Shown one piece after another: positions 17,018-26,085 of a stretch of 37,877 nt of DNA. Source of the stretch: Chlamydiota bacterium (lineage in GTDB: Bacteria > Chlamydiota > Chlamydiia > Chlamydiales > Parachlamydiaceae); assembly GCA_013287145.1 (NCBI GenBank), contig JABDEI010000008.1, forward strand, positions 1 to 37,877, given 5' to 3'. Under the pieces are notes generated by a model that was given only the letters and a program-made list of their open reading frames with translations, made no database searches and was not told the DNA's origin. Both the position numbers and the translations under genes were made by a program. Within the stretch, counting starts at the first letter, position 1, and each line of letters opens with the position of its first letter.

Positions 17018-17430
17018 GTCACTAAATGAAGTTTTATGCCAGCTGCAGTTGAAACTGCAGCCCCTGCTACCCCAGCTAAAGAACCAGCAAGCACAACTTT
17101 TGCTAAAAGAGCCTTTATAGATAAGGCGTAGCCAAGCATAAACATACCTGCGTAAGAATTACCTGCAGCGGCGGCAATAAGCGATACAGGGATCAATGCA
17201 CTTGCAGTTCCTGCAACAACGGCTGCCCCTATTCCAAAAGAACCAGCGGCAACGCCAATGATGATCACAGCAATCAAGAGGGCCTTTTTATGCTCTTTTG
17301 CCCAGTTAGCTGCCGTTTTTAAATGCGAATAACATTTTCCTCGCCATGAAGAGGATTTATTATTTGATGATGTCTCATCAGGCGAATTGATAATATTATT
17401 TGAACCTTCAATTTTATTTGTATTACCCAT
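16990..17430 (-). CDS. Putative inclusion-membrane (Inc)-like protein
   Basis: A 146-residue protein. A polar, Asn/Ser-rich N-terminus of about 45 residues is followed by a long bilobed hydrophobic region: lobe one at about 50-104 (KALLIAVIIIGVAAG, then LIPVSLIAAAAG) and lobe two at about 107-131 (VVLAGSLAGVAGAAV). A short basic tail (KLHLVTKKEK) ends it. No cleavable signal peptide is seen. A paired hydrophobic block with cytosolic tails is the hallmark used to predict chlamydial Inc proteins, which are type III secreted into the inclusion membrane. The call is architectural, not based on homology. The AT-rich region upstream is a plausible promoter. Confidence 0.6.
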   Translation of the reverse strand: MGNTNKIEGSNNIINSPDETSSNNKSSSWRGKCYSHLKTAANWAKEHKKALLIAVIIIGVAAGSFGIGAAVVAGTASALIPVSLIAAAAGNSYAGMFMLGYALSIKALLAKVVLAGSLAGVAGAAVSTAAGIKLHLVTKKEKAQAA

Positions 17431-17780
17431 AAATTCTCTTTTTTATTAATTAATGCACTATTATATCATATATAATTATTTTAATTAAATATATTTTTAT
17501 TACACCGCCGTTAAACATGCAGTCGCCCTTAGCTTAACGCGTATGTGCGGCAGCAGTTTCTCTTTTTTTAGTTTAAGGTGTATGAAAGCTTCTTGCCGCC
17601 ACATTTCAAAATAAAACATTTCTTTAAGTTGATGACATTGCCTTGCACTCAGGGCTCTAGCCTTTGACGCTCTGAAGCGACAAGGTAATGAATTATGGGA
17701 ATAAACAGAAAAAACAAGCCCGTAGCGTATGCCAAGGACGATTGAATGCTTAAATTGATTTTTCTACAACATCGCGGCAA
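17431..17780. other. Gap with AT-rich promoter region and an 87-codon startless frame
   Basis: 17431-17500 is very AT-rich and probably holds the promoter of the Inc-like gene. On the minus strand a stop-free stretch of 87 codons runs from 17763 to 17503 (stop 17500-17502). It has no good start and no family I recognise, so it may be a gene remnant or chance. No RNA gene is apparent. Confidence 0.3.
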
Positions 17781-19796
17781 TTACTCAGTTGAATGAAGAG
17801 CTGTTTTCAGCTCTATGCCGAAGCAATGCGGCCCCGCTTGCGAACCTCTGCGGTTCCACCAGCGCATCCCTTCGGAAAAATCTGTAGGATTTTCCGGATC
17901 ATGCCCGATGTAATAGACGCGAATATTTTTCTGATAAGACTCCAAGAACAGCCGGTAAGTATCCATGAGAACTGTTCCGAGCTTATTGCCTACCTGAGCG
18001 CCAGTAGCGATATAATAGTATTCCTTGGTTTTGGATGACCAACCTGTGATGGCGTTGAGGAAATTGAGATTATATGTCCGAGCATTTTCAGGGTCATGAG
18101 GAGCGACAAGGGTGGGAGAGCTATCGTAGAACACTCCTGGCGTTGGAATGACTGAAAATCCAGCTTCGGTCACTATTTTTTGAGTTTGTTGAAGAAGTGG
18201 GGCAAGATCTTGGTTTAGTTTGTGAGCTGCGAGTAAATAGCGCTCGATCATTTGACAATCTGTTTCTGTAAGCTCAAGCTCTTTTGCTTGCTCTGCAATC
18301 GCCTTTAAGAGCTCAATTACCAAAAGATAGTTTTGCACAAAAAAACTTTTTTGAGGACCCGGCCTAAGAAAAGTATCCAAATGATAATCACATGGTGGAA
18401 GAAAATGAAGATCATGTGCAAAAAGAGAGAAGCTTTTGGCTATAAGAGCTTTTGTAATTTCCTTTTGAGCGAGGTATTTTGCCACAATGAGCTTTGAATT
18501 ATGGAGATCATCATTGCTTAAATTTAGAGGGTGATAATATTTTAAGTTTTTCGCGGTCTCTAAATAGATATTTTTTGCGGTATTGGTTTTATTATTAAGT
18601 CCATTTTTCAAAATCTCGGTCGTGATTTTTGCAATTTCTTTTTGCGTTATCAATCCTTTTTCACAGCCCGCAGAAGCTTTTAATAATCCTTGTGAGTACA
18701 TTTCAGACAATGCACCCTGTATTTTTTCTGAAGTTAATGACCTAGCAATTTTTTCAGAAAGGCTCTTTAAAGACATTTCCGGGTCATCAAACACTTTGGC
18801 TTGGCGAAATTGATTGAGAGCGATAAAAAGATGATCTTCGCCCATCAATAATTTGAGCTTTCCATGGGCATCTGAAGAAAGATAATAATTTCCCCCTTCC
18901 ATATAAAAACGAAGGGAAGGCAGGCTTCCAAACAACGCATCTAAATCACCTAGAACTTTTTTTTGCTCATTAAACGCAGCTCCTAAATTCCCCTGAAAAA
19001 AGAGATGATCTGTTCGATAAGTTGCTTTAGATTGATCAACTAAGGCTTTTGATTCACATTTTTCAATAGCTTTGTGGGCACTATCTAAAATCGAAAAAAC
19101 AACATAAGTTCCGTCGGGCAAAAGGATCATCCCATCTCGCAGTGCGTATTGATGGTTTGACAATGAGAGTTTGAATCCTTGTTCTTCTGCAATTGTCCTA
19201 AGATTTTTTACAAAATGATCGATTTTAATACCCGTTGTCTCGTAATTTTTTTTCATTGACGGAGAGTCGGTATTGGGTTTTGCAAATAAGAGCTCTTGAA
19301 TTTCGATTCCAAAGTCGTGCGTATTCGCTTGGTAGCTACAAGAGTTCTTAGGCAGCTCCACATGCCATTTAGCGAGAACAGGATTAATGATTCCATTTAA
19401 TCCGACTTCTTTTGTGTTCTCTACCGCTCCGGTCTTGGCTGCATTTAATATCGAAAGCAAGTCTGGATGAAGCTGGCGACAGTAATCTGCAGCCATTTTC
19501 CCCTCGTCGTCCTCTTCCGTGATTAAGATGCCTGGGATGCTTAATAGGAATTTCATGCCTTCTTTATTGCCCGAGATGGCGGCAACATGCAGAGGCGTCC
19601 AACCTTTAACGCTTTTACTTTGAAAGCAATCCTTGCGTCCTGTTGATTCGATTGCTTTGATTTTGTCTTTGATTTTGTCGCTAGCATAAGTCGTTGAATT
19701 ATGACAATTTTTCATGACATAATGCCAATAACAATCGGCATTTGCCTTAAGAAAACTTTTCTCTAAAAATAAACTTGTCTCGGATACAGTCGCCAT
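17781..19796 (-). CDS. Ankyrin-repeat protein, candidate effector
   Basis: A 671-residue protein. The N-terminal 60 residues are unrecognised. One clear ankyrin repeat follows, KGWTPLHVAAISGNKEGMKF (64-83), then a degenerate second unit ending near 118 (DEGKMAADYCRQLHPDLLSI). The remaining 550 residues match nothing I know. They are mainly helical, with a C-terminal part rich in aromatic residues (RVYYIGHDPENPTDFSEGMR). There is no signal peptide or membrane segment. Ankyrin proteins are frequent secreted effectors in amoeba-associated bacteria, so translocation into the host is a reasonable inference but not shown. Codon use resembles its neighbours. The start ATG lies at 19796. Confidence 0.7.
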   Translation of the reverse strand: MATVSETSLFLEKSFLKANADCYWHYVMKNCHNSTTYASDKIKDKIKAIESTGRKDCFQSKSVKGWTPLHVAAISGNKEGMKFLLSIPGILITEEDDEGKMAADYCRQLHPDLLSILNAAKTGAVENTKEVGLNGIINPVLAKWHVELPKNSCSYQANTHDFGIEIQELLFAKPNTDSPSMKKNYETTGIKIDHFVKNLRTIAEEQGFKLSLSNHQYALRDGMILLPDGTYVVFSILDSAHKAIEKCESKALVDQSKATYRTDHLFFQGNLGAAFNEQKKVLGDLDALFGSLPSLRFYMEGGNYYLSSDAHGKLKLLMGEDHLFIALNQFRQAKVFDDPEMSLKSLSEKIARSLTSEKIQGALSEMYSQGLLKASAGCEKGLITQKEIAKITTEILKNGLNNKTNTAKNIYLETAKNLKYYHPLNLSNDDLHNSKLIVAKYLAQKEITKALIAKSFSLFAHDLHFLPPCDYHLDTFLRPGPQKSFFVQNYLLVIELLKAIAEQAKELELTETDCQMIERYLLAAHKLNQDLAPLLQQTQKIVTEAGFSVIPTPGVFYDSSPTLVAPHDPENARTYNLNFLNAITGWSSKTKEYYYIATGAQVGNKLGTVLMDTYRLFLESYQKNIRVYYIGHDPENPTDFSEGMRWWNRRGSQAGPHCFGIELKTALHSTE

Positions 19797-19879
19797 GCTT
19801 TCAGCCCAAAAATGTATTAAAAGCGATAATCATTTCGATTGTATGATAAATTGTCAACAACAGCATGAAAAGTGGCAAC

Positions 19880-21439
19880 CTACTTAGCTTCAAACGGTTT
19901 GGAATTTAGCCCTACTTTGTCAAAAAGCTTGCGATCTTGCGCCATTTCCTTGAGGAGTTCTTCATGGGATTTGATTTCCTCGGGGCTTCTCTCAACCCAG
20001 GTTTTGAATTTCTCCTTTGCCTTTTCAAGATTTCTTTCCAATTTTTTTGCTGCTACATAGGCTTTTTTAGGATTCTGCATTCTTTGATTTATCTCATTTA
20101 ATTGATTCTGATATTTATTTATCTCTGCATCGATCATTTGCACTGCCTCCAAAGGCAGGATTTGCTTGGCTTCAATTTGATTTATAAGATTCTCATAGAT
20201 TTGACCTAATGCTTTTGCATCGCTTATATCTTCTGATAATCGATTTGTTAATCGATGGAGTTGATCTTTCAGTGGATCCGAATTTGACTGTTTTGTAATT
20301 TCTTCTAGCTCGCCCTCTTTAAGAGCTCGCTCACCACTCGCATTGAATTTAATCATTCGCAATTGGATAAGTAAATCTTGTATGGTGAAATTTGACTGCA
20401 ATTTATCTTTCATATTTTTTAGGTCGGTTATATTTTTTTCAAGATGATCGCTCCACTCTTTTTGTATATTTATCTTTGCTAACATTGGAGTTTTCTTTTC
20501 TCGAGTCATAACCAAATAAAGTGTTAGTTCATCAATTGTCTTTTGATTTTCTTTTATTTTAGTCTCAAGAGACTTTTGTATATCACTTTGCAAGCCGATT
20601 TTGCGCGCAATAAGTGCATTCTTCAAACTTCTTAGTGTAGCAGTAATGCGTTTTTTTTCCATGCCTACGCTTCCGGCTGCACCCTTTAATTGATTAGTCA
20701 ATTTGACCATCTCTTCAAGTTTCTGCAAGGAATTGTCATTTAAAGAAGTTGCAAAAGGAGTTTCTTTTTGAGGTATTAGCAAATTATTTTCTAAGTTTGA
20801 GATCTTATTTATGACTTTTGCAACTTTTTCTTCTTTCTTGAATTCCTCAGGCACTTGCTCAATTTGGGCATCGATAGCCTTTTTAACAATGACTCTAATT
20901 TCGGAAAATTTTTGGGAATAAGTTTCTTTCACATCAGCCAATAGGGGTAAATCATTAATGCGATCTTTAAATTCCTTCAGTTCAGCTCTACGCTCATGTT
21001 TTTTAACGTCTTGCGTAGCCTGCGAATCTTTTCCTTCTGGTAAAACTCTGGTAATTGTATCTGAGAGTTCTTTTGCCAGAGCAACTGTCTTTTCAGGATC
21101 TTTAGCTTTTTTGCTCTTTAGTTGTGCGCGGATGCTTTTTAATTCTTTGATCGTTGCTTTTTTGGCTGAAATGTCTTGTTCGCTTAATGGTGGTGAATCT
21201 TTTTCACTCGAGGCACGCTTAAAAACTCTAGAAATGAGTATTGTTGAAGTTGAAGTTCCTTTAATTTGATCTTCGAGCTCTTTAATAGCGGTATGAGCAG
21301 CGTCAATGCTCTTAGACCGGATAGACTTTACTGTATCTCTAACTCCTTGGAGAGTATCCTGGATTTTGCTTAATTCCTGGGTAGCTTCTTGATATTTAAA
21401 ATCGGCCTGAATGCCTGGATGTAATTTATCAAATGACAT
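19880..21439 (-). CDS. Long coiled-coil protein of unknown function
   Basis: A 519-residue, highly charged, almost wholly helical protein. Lys/Glu/Leu-rich heptads run nearly throughout, for example AIKELEDQIKG, KELKSIRAQLKSKK and KKLERNLEKAKEKFKTWVER. There is no signal peptide or membrane anchor. I placed the start at ATG 21439 because AAGGGGG lies just upstream; the longer frame from 21493 adds 18 residues without a ribosome site. No enzyme motif is visible. It sits next to the ankyrin gene, same strand, 83 nt apart, so the two may be co-expressed. Possible roles are effector, cytoskeletal scaffold or host-interacting filament; none is supported directly. Confidence 0.7.
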   Translation of the reverse strand: MSFDKLHPGIQADFKYQEATQELSKIQDTLQGVRDTVKSIRSKSIDAAHTAIKELEDQIKGTSTSTILISRVFKRASSEKDSPPLSEQDISAKKATIKELKSIRAQLKSKKAKDPEKTVALAKELSDTITRVLPEGKDSQATQDVKKHERRAELKEFKDRINDLPLLADVKETYSQKFSEIRVIVKKAIDAQIEQVPEEFKKEEKVAKVINKISNLENNLLIPQKETPFATSLNDNSLQKLEEMVKLTNQLKGAAGSVGMEKKRITATLRSLKNALIARKIGLQSDIQKSLETKIKENQKTIDELTLYLVMTREKKTPMLAKINIQKEWSDHLEKNITDLKNMKDKLQSNFTIQDLLIQLRMIKFNASGERALKEGELEEITKQSNSDPLKDQLHRLTNRLSEDISDAKALGQIYENLINQIEAKQILPLEAVQMIDAEINKYQNQLNEINQRMQNPKKAYVAAKKLERNLEKAKEKFKTWVERSPEEIKSHEELLKEMAQDRKLFDKVGLNSKPFEAK

Positions 21440-21579
21440 AATGACCCCCTTGTACACTACATTTATTATAAACATTTTTTTATTTTTAAACATTTTATAA
21501 ACAAAATAAATAAATTTACTTAAATTTTAGTGATTAATTAATTTATATAATAGGCTTGCGTCAATCTTTAGTATTGGAT

Positions 21580-21591
21580 CCTCTATAGAGG
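21580..21591. promoter_or_regulatory. 12-bp perfect palindrome upstream of sohB
   Basis: CCTCTATAGAGG is a perfect dyad about 125 bp before the sohB ATG, in the only sizeable upstream gap of the sohB-polA-coaE-rho cluster. It could be an operator half-site pair or chance. Confidence 0.25.
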
Positions 21592-21716
21592 CTATAGACC
21601 ATACTCAATCATTTGATCCTGCGATGATAAAAAAGGTGTGTTTAAACTAGCGCTAAAATGAGAGGCTGCCTAAAATTAGCTTTAACATTTAGCAACCTTC
21701 GAATTTAAGGATAGCC

Positions 21717-22748
21717 ATGCGCGACTCGATCATCTATGCAACAATCCGTTCATTTTTTGTGGCTGTGTTCAGCATCATTGGGATTTTTGTAGGACTCATC
21801 CCCGCCATTCTTTTGCTTGTCTGGGCTGTTTCGAGCAGCGAAAAAGAGCCTGAGAATTACTATTCTTATGAAATTGTGCCCAATGCCGATGGTTCGCGCA
21901 AAGTTTTATCTTCGGATGCTCCCGTAGTGCTCAAAATCAACATCAACGGTATCATTGGTTTAAACGACCTTACAGGAAGCTCATTTCGTCAATTGCTGGT
22001 GGAATCGCGCGAAGGCGATCTCAAAAACGATCGCGTAAAAGCTTTGCTTTTGCACATCAATACACCCGGTGGGACCTTAGTGGATGCCAATGGCATTTAT
22101 CATGCGCTTGAAGCCTATAAAGAGAGGTATAAGGTTCCTGTTTATGCCTTTGTCGATGGATTATGTGCTTCGGGGGGAATGTATGTCGCTTGTGCCGCCG
22201 ATAAAATTTTTGCCAATGATGTCAGTTTGATCGGCAGCGTAGGAGTCATTTTGCCCTCATTTCTTAACTTTACTGAAACGATGGATAAGGTTGGAGTCAA
22301 AGCGCTGACGCTTTTTGCAGGTAAAGGCAAGGATGATATGGATCCATTGCGTCCTTGGAAACCCGGCGAAGAGGTCAATCTTCAAAGCATCACCAACTAT
22401 TATTATGAACACTTTGTCAATTTGGTGAGCAAAAGCCGCCCTGCCATTGAAAGAGAAAAGCTCGTAGAACAATATGGTGCCAAAGTCTTTCCCGCTGAAG
22501 AGGCGCAAAAATATGGTTACATTGATGCCGGCAATTACACGTATAATCAAGCCCTTAAAGAGCTCGTGAAAAAAATCGGCATCGAAGATCAATATTATCA
22601 AGTGGTTCAGCTTGAGAACAAAAGCTGGTTTTCAAGTCTATTTAAAGGCGAATTTGACTTATTGAAGGGTCATATCACCCATCAGATTCAAATGACACCT
22701 TTAGATGCTAAAATGCAAAATCAAGTCCTATACCTATACCAACCGTAA
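21717..22748 (+). CDS. sohB: SohB/SppA-type S49 signal peptide peptidase
   Basis: A 343-residue inner-membrane serine protease of family S49 that degrades leftover signal peptides or membrane fragments. One N-terminal membrane segment is present at about 7-38. The catalytic Ser/Lys dyad is most likely Ser152 in GLCASGGMYVACAADKI and Lys203 in LFAGKGKDDMDP. LLHINTPGGTLVDANGIYHA and VSLIGSVGVI are further family blocks. The start has TAAGG 6 nt upstream. It heads the cluster sohB-polA-coaE-rho, the order also found in Chlamydia (CT494 to CT491 in C. trachomatis); polA starts 13 nt after its stop. Confidence 0.9.
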   Translation: MRDSIIYATIRSFFVAVFSIIGIFVGLIPAILLLVWAVSSSEKEPENYYSYEIVPNADGSRKVLSSDAPVVLKININGIIGLNDLTGSSFRQLLVESREGDLKNDRVKALLLHINTPGGTLVDANGIYHALEAYKERYKVPVYAFVDGLCASGGMYVACAADKIFANDVSLIGSVGVILPSFLNFTETMDKVGVKALTLFAGKGKDDMDPLRPWKPGEEVNLQSITNYYYEHFVNLVSKSRPAIEREKLVEQYGAKVFPAEEAQKYGYIDAGNYTYNQALKELVKKIGIEDQYYQVVQLENKSWFSSLFKGEFDLLKGHITHQIQMTPLDAKMQNQVLYLYQP

Positions 22749-22761
22749 AAAAAGTCTTTTG

Positions 22762-25437
22762 ATGCGCAAAATTTTCGCCGTGGATGCCTCGGGCTATTTA
22801 TACCGCTCCTACTTTGCTATTCGCAATGTCACCAATGCCAAAGGGGAATCTACCAATGCTTTGTTTGGCTTTATCCGTTCCATTTTGAAGCTGATCAAAG
22901 ATTTTAAACCGGAACATCTCGTCGCCGTTTTCGACGGCCCCTATAATGTTAAAAAAAGAGAAGCTTTATATGCAGATTACAAAGCGCATCGCACTGCCAT
23001 GCCACCGGATCTGCTTTATCAAATCGAGTGGGCTCAGCGTTTTTGCGATTTGATGGGTATAGCTAAGCTTGTGATTCCGGAAGTTGAAGCCGATGACACG
23101 ATGGGAAGCATCGCCAGATGGGCGGAAAAAGAAGAGTCTATAACGTATTTGTGTACAAGCGATAAAGATTTTTGCCAGCTTGTCAACGATAAAATACTCA
23201 TTTTAAACACCCATAAAGAAAATCTGATATTGGATGCTGCCGGTGTGGAACAGGCTTTTGGCGTGCCTCCCGCGAAAATGATCGATCTTTTAGCAATGAC
23301 TGGCGACGCCTCTGACAATGTCCCTGGACTTAGCGGCTTTGGACCTAAGACTGCCGCCGCTCTTTTAAACCAACATGGCTCTTTAGATTATCTTTTGGAC
23401 AATCCAGATGTCGTTTCCGGAAAGAAGAAAGAGATTCTCATACAAGAGAAGGATCTAGCGCTTTTAAGCCGGCAATTAGTCACGATCGATACCGCCATCG
23501 AAATTCCAAGGGATTTTCATTTCTTCGAGATCAAGCCTGCAAATATCCCTGGCTTAAGAGAATTTTATTCAGGGATGAATTTCAATTCGCTGATCAAGGA
23601 ATTAGAGCAAGGCCTTACACAAAATCAATCTCCGGAGATTAAAGCCGAAAACGAAGAAGTTTCTTATCAGATGGTCGATGACGAAACCTCCTTTCAAGAA
23701 CTCATCCACACTCTTTCCAGCCAAAAAGAGATCTGCTTCGACACCGAAACGACCCATCTGCAGCCCATAAAAGCCGAACTTGTCGGCATCGGATTTGCTG
23801 TCGATCCCAAAAAAGCATGGTATGTTCCTGCCAATGGAAAATTAGGCTTGCAAAGGGTTTTAGAAGGCTTAAGGCCTCTTTTTGAAAATGGCCAGGTCGG
23901 ATTTTATGGGCATAACGTCAAATACGATTACCATGTGCTCGGCAATTATGGCATCACAGTCGCCAACCTATGTTTTGACACCATTTTAGCTTCCTATTTG
24001 CTCAACTCGCACCTGCGTCAGCATTCTCTTGACTCCCTTTCCTTAGAATACTTTGGCAAAGTGAAAATTTCTATCAGCGAACTCATCGGCAAAGGCCAGA
24101 AGCAAATCAGCATGGCTGAAGTGCCTTTAGCGCAAGTTTGTTCCTATTGCTGCGAAGATGTCGACTACACCTGCCGCTTGAAGTTTATCTTAGAAAAGCA
24201 GCTGCACGAGCGCAAATTGCTGCCCCTTTTTAAAGAGCTTGAACTGCCTTTAGCTAAGGTCTTAGCGAGGATGGAACGCCATGGCATCTTTGTCGACCTT
24301 CCTTATCTTCAGGAAATGTCGCATGAAGTGATGCGGCAGCTTCGGATCTTGGAGAAGGAGATCTATCTTTTGGCAGGAGAAGAATTCAATATCAATTCGC
24401 CAAAACAGATTAGCCATATCTTATTTACAAAAATGGGCATAAAGCCTCCCAAAAAGACAGCAACGGGTCATTCGACGAGTGCTGAAGTGCTAACCTTTTT
24501 GCAGCATGACGTCGCTTTAGCCGGCAAACTCTTGGAATATCGGCTCTTAGAAAAATTGCGCTCTACTTATATCGACACCCTGCCGGAAGAAGTTTTTGCT
24601 AAAACGCAGCGCATCCATTGCACCTTCAACCAAACGGTGGCAGCAACAGGAAGGCTATCTTGTCAAGATCCAAACTTGCAAAACATCCCTGTGCGCTCTG
24701 AAATTGGACGAACGATTAGGCAAGCTTTCCGCCCCGAGAAAAAGGGCTGGAGCTATCTTGCTGCCGACTATTCCCAAATTGAATTGCGCCTGCTAGCTCA
24801 TTTTAGCGAAGATCCCACCTTAATATCGGCTTTCCAAAATAATGAAGATATTCATGCGCATACAGCCTCAATAATTTTTAATGTTCCTATTCAAGAAGTG
24901 ACCAAAATGCTTCGCGAACATGCCAAAGCCGTCAATTTTGGAGTGATCTATGGGCAACAAGCGTTTGGATTATCGCAGCAGCTTGGGATTGATGTTAAGG
25001 AAGCCGCTGCCTTTATCGACACCTACTTCAAGCGCTATACACGCGTCAAAGAGTTTGTAGAGCACTGCAAAGAACAGGCTCGAAAGAGCGGCAAAGCCGT
25101 TACCTACATCGGAAGAGAAAGGCTGATTCCGGAAATCAACAGCAAAAATGGACAAATTCGCGCCGCTGCGGAGCGTTTGGCCGTCAATACTCCTTTGCAA
25201 GGAACGGCAGCGGATCTTATCAAAAGCGCTATGCTAGCCATTGACAAGCGTCTTTTAGCGGAACGCAAGCTGGGTTTTATGATGCTGCAGATCCATGATG
25301 AATTAATATTTGAGTTGCCGGACTTTGAAATTTTGGATATGGAGATGTTAGTCAGGGAAGAGATGCAAAAGGGTTTAAAGATAAATGTTCCATTAGTTGT
25401 TGACATCACTATTGGCAAAAATTGGAAAGAATGCTAA
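22762..25437 (+). CDS. polA: DNA polymerase I
   Basis: A full three-domain enzyme of about 891 residues. The N-terminal 5'-3' exonuclease starts KIFAVDASGYLYRSYFA and has EVEADDTMGS and GDASDNVPGLSGFGPKTAA. The 3'-5' exonuclease keeps its acidic residues in CFDTETTHL, GHNVKYDYH and YCCEDVDYT, so proofreading is probably active. The polymerase domain has DPNLQNIPVRSEIGRTIRQA, DYSQIELRLLAHF, AKAVNFGVIYGQQAFGLSQQ and QIHDELIFE. I chose the ATG at 22762: the frame extends back to 22705, but those 19 residues lie inside sohB and are not family-like. It functions in repair and primer removal. Confidence 0.96.
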   Translation: MRKIFAVDASGYLYRSYFAIRNVTNAKGESTNALFGFIRSILKLIKDFKPEHLVAVFDGPYNVKKREALYADYKAHRTAMPPDLLYQIEWAQRFCDLMGIAKLVIPEVEADDTMGSIARWAEKEESITYLCTSDKDFCQLVNDKILILNTHKENLILDAAGVEQAFGVPPAKMIDLLAMTGDASDNVPGLSGFGPKTAAALLNQHGSLDYLLDNPDVVSGKKKEILIQEKDLALLSRQLVTIDTAIEIPRDFHFFEIKPANIPGLREFYSGMNFNSLIKELEQGLTQNQSPEIKAENEEVSYQMVDDETSFQELIHTLSSQKEICFDTETTHLQPIKAELVGIGFAVDPKKAWYVPANGKLGLQRVLEGLRPLFENGQVGFYGHNVKYDYHVLGNYGITVANLCFDTILASYLLNSHLRQHSLDSLSLEYFGKVKISISELIGKGQKQISMAEVPLAQVCSYCCEDVDYTCRLKFILEKQLHERKLLPLFKELELPLAKVLARMERHGIFVDLPYLQEMSHEVMRQLRILEKEIYLLAGEEFNINSPKQISHILFTKMGIKPPKKTATGHSTSAEVLTFLQHDVALAGKLLEYRLLEKLRSTYIDTLPEEVFAKTQRIHCTFNQTVAATGRLSCQDPNLQNIPVRSEIGRTIRQAFRPEKKGWSYLAADYSQIELRLLAHFSEDPTLISAFQNNEDIHAHTASIIFNVPIQEVTKMLREHAKAVNFGVIYGQQAFGLSQQLGIDVKEAAAFIDTYFKRYTRVKEFVEHCKEQARKSGKAVTYIGRERLIPEINSKNGQIRAAAERLAVNTPLQGTAADLIKSAMLAIDKRLLAERKLGFMMLQIHDELIFELPDFEILDMEMLVREEMQKGLKINVPLVVDITIGKNWKEC

Positions 25438-26039
25438 AATTAAGTAAAGTAGCCGTAACAGGCGGTCTTTCGTGTGGCAAATCCTCGGTTTGTCGTTTCT
25501 TTAAAGAGCTTGGCGCCTATGTGATAGACGCCGATGAAGTGGTTCATCAATTATTGTCATCCGATGCAAACTTAGGTCAGCAAGTCATCAAGCTCTTAGG
25601 TTCCGATATTGTCATAAATTACCAGATAGACCGCAGCAAAATCGCGCAGAAGGTATTCAATAATCCAAAGCTATTAAAATCCTTAGAGAATCTATTGCAT
25701 CCAGCTGTAGAGGCTGAAATAAAAAAAGAGTATCAACGAGTTAAGGAACAAAATTTCGCCCCGCTTTTTGTCGTCGAAGTCCCCTTGCTTTTTGAAGCCG
25801 ATTGGGACCAAGGTTTTGATGTATGTATCGCTGTAATGGCTGATCGGGACACTTGCTTAAAGCGCTTTAAAGAATCCAAAAAGGGCGATAAAAACGAATA
25901 CGATAAACGCATGCAAAGACAATTAAGTCCTTTTGAAAAGGCGCAAAGAGCTCATTATGCCATCCAAAATAATGGATCCTTAAGCGACCTTAAAGATGAA
26001 GTTAAAAGGCTGTTTAACCAGTTAGTCAAACAATCATGA
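25431..26039 (+). CDS. coaE: Dephospho-CoA kinase
   Basis: About 202 residues; catalyses the last step of coenzyme A synthesis, ATP-dependent 3'-phosphorylation of dephospho-CoA, in the cytoplasm. The P-loop is GGLSCGKSS near the N-terminus. AYVIDADEVVHQLL, LLHPAVEAEI and FVVEVPLLFEADW are the other family blocks, with KRMQRQLSPFEKAQRA near the C-terminus. The ATG at 25431 overlaps the polA stop (ATGCTAA), indicating translational coupling; an in-frame TTG lies three codons upstream at 25422. Length is typical. Confidence 0.93.
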   Translation: MLKLSKVAVTGGLSCGKSSVCRFFKELGAYVIDADEVVHQLLSSDANLGQQVIKLLGSDIVINYQIDRSKIAQKVFNNPKLLKSLENLLHPAVEAEIKKEYQRVKEQNFAPLFVVEVPLLFEADWDQGFDVCIAVMADRDTCLKRFKESKKGDKNEYDKRMQRQLSPFEKAQRAHYAIQNNGSLSDLKDEVKRLFNQLVKQS

Positions 26040-26085
26040 ATAAATTTCCAAAAACAATAAAATATATTGAGGAGTCAGCTCCTAG

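Noticed and set aside
22705-22761. Upstream extension of polA
   Set aside because: It lies inside sohB and lacks family similarity; Met at 22762 starts the conserved N-terminus.
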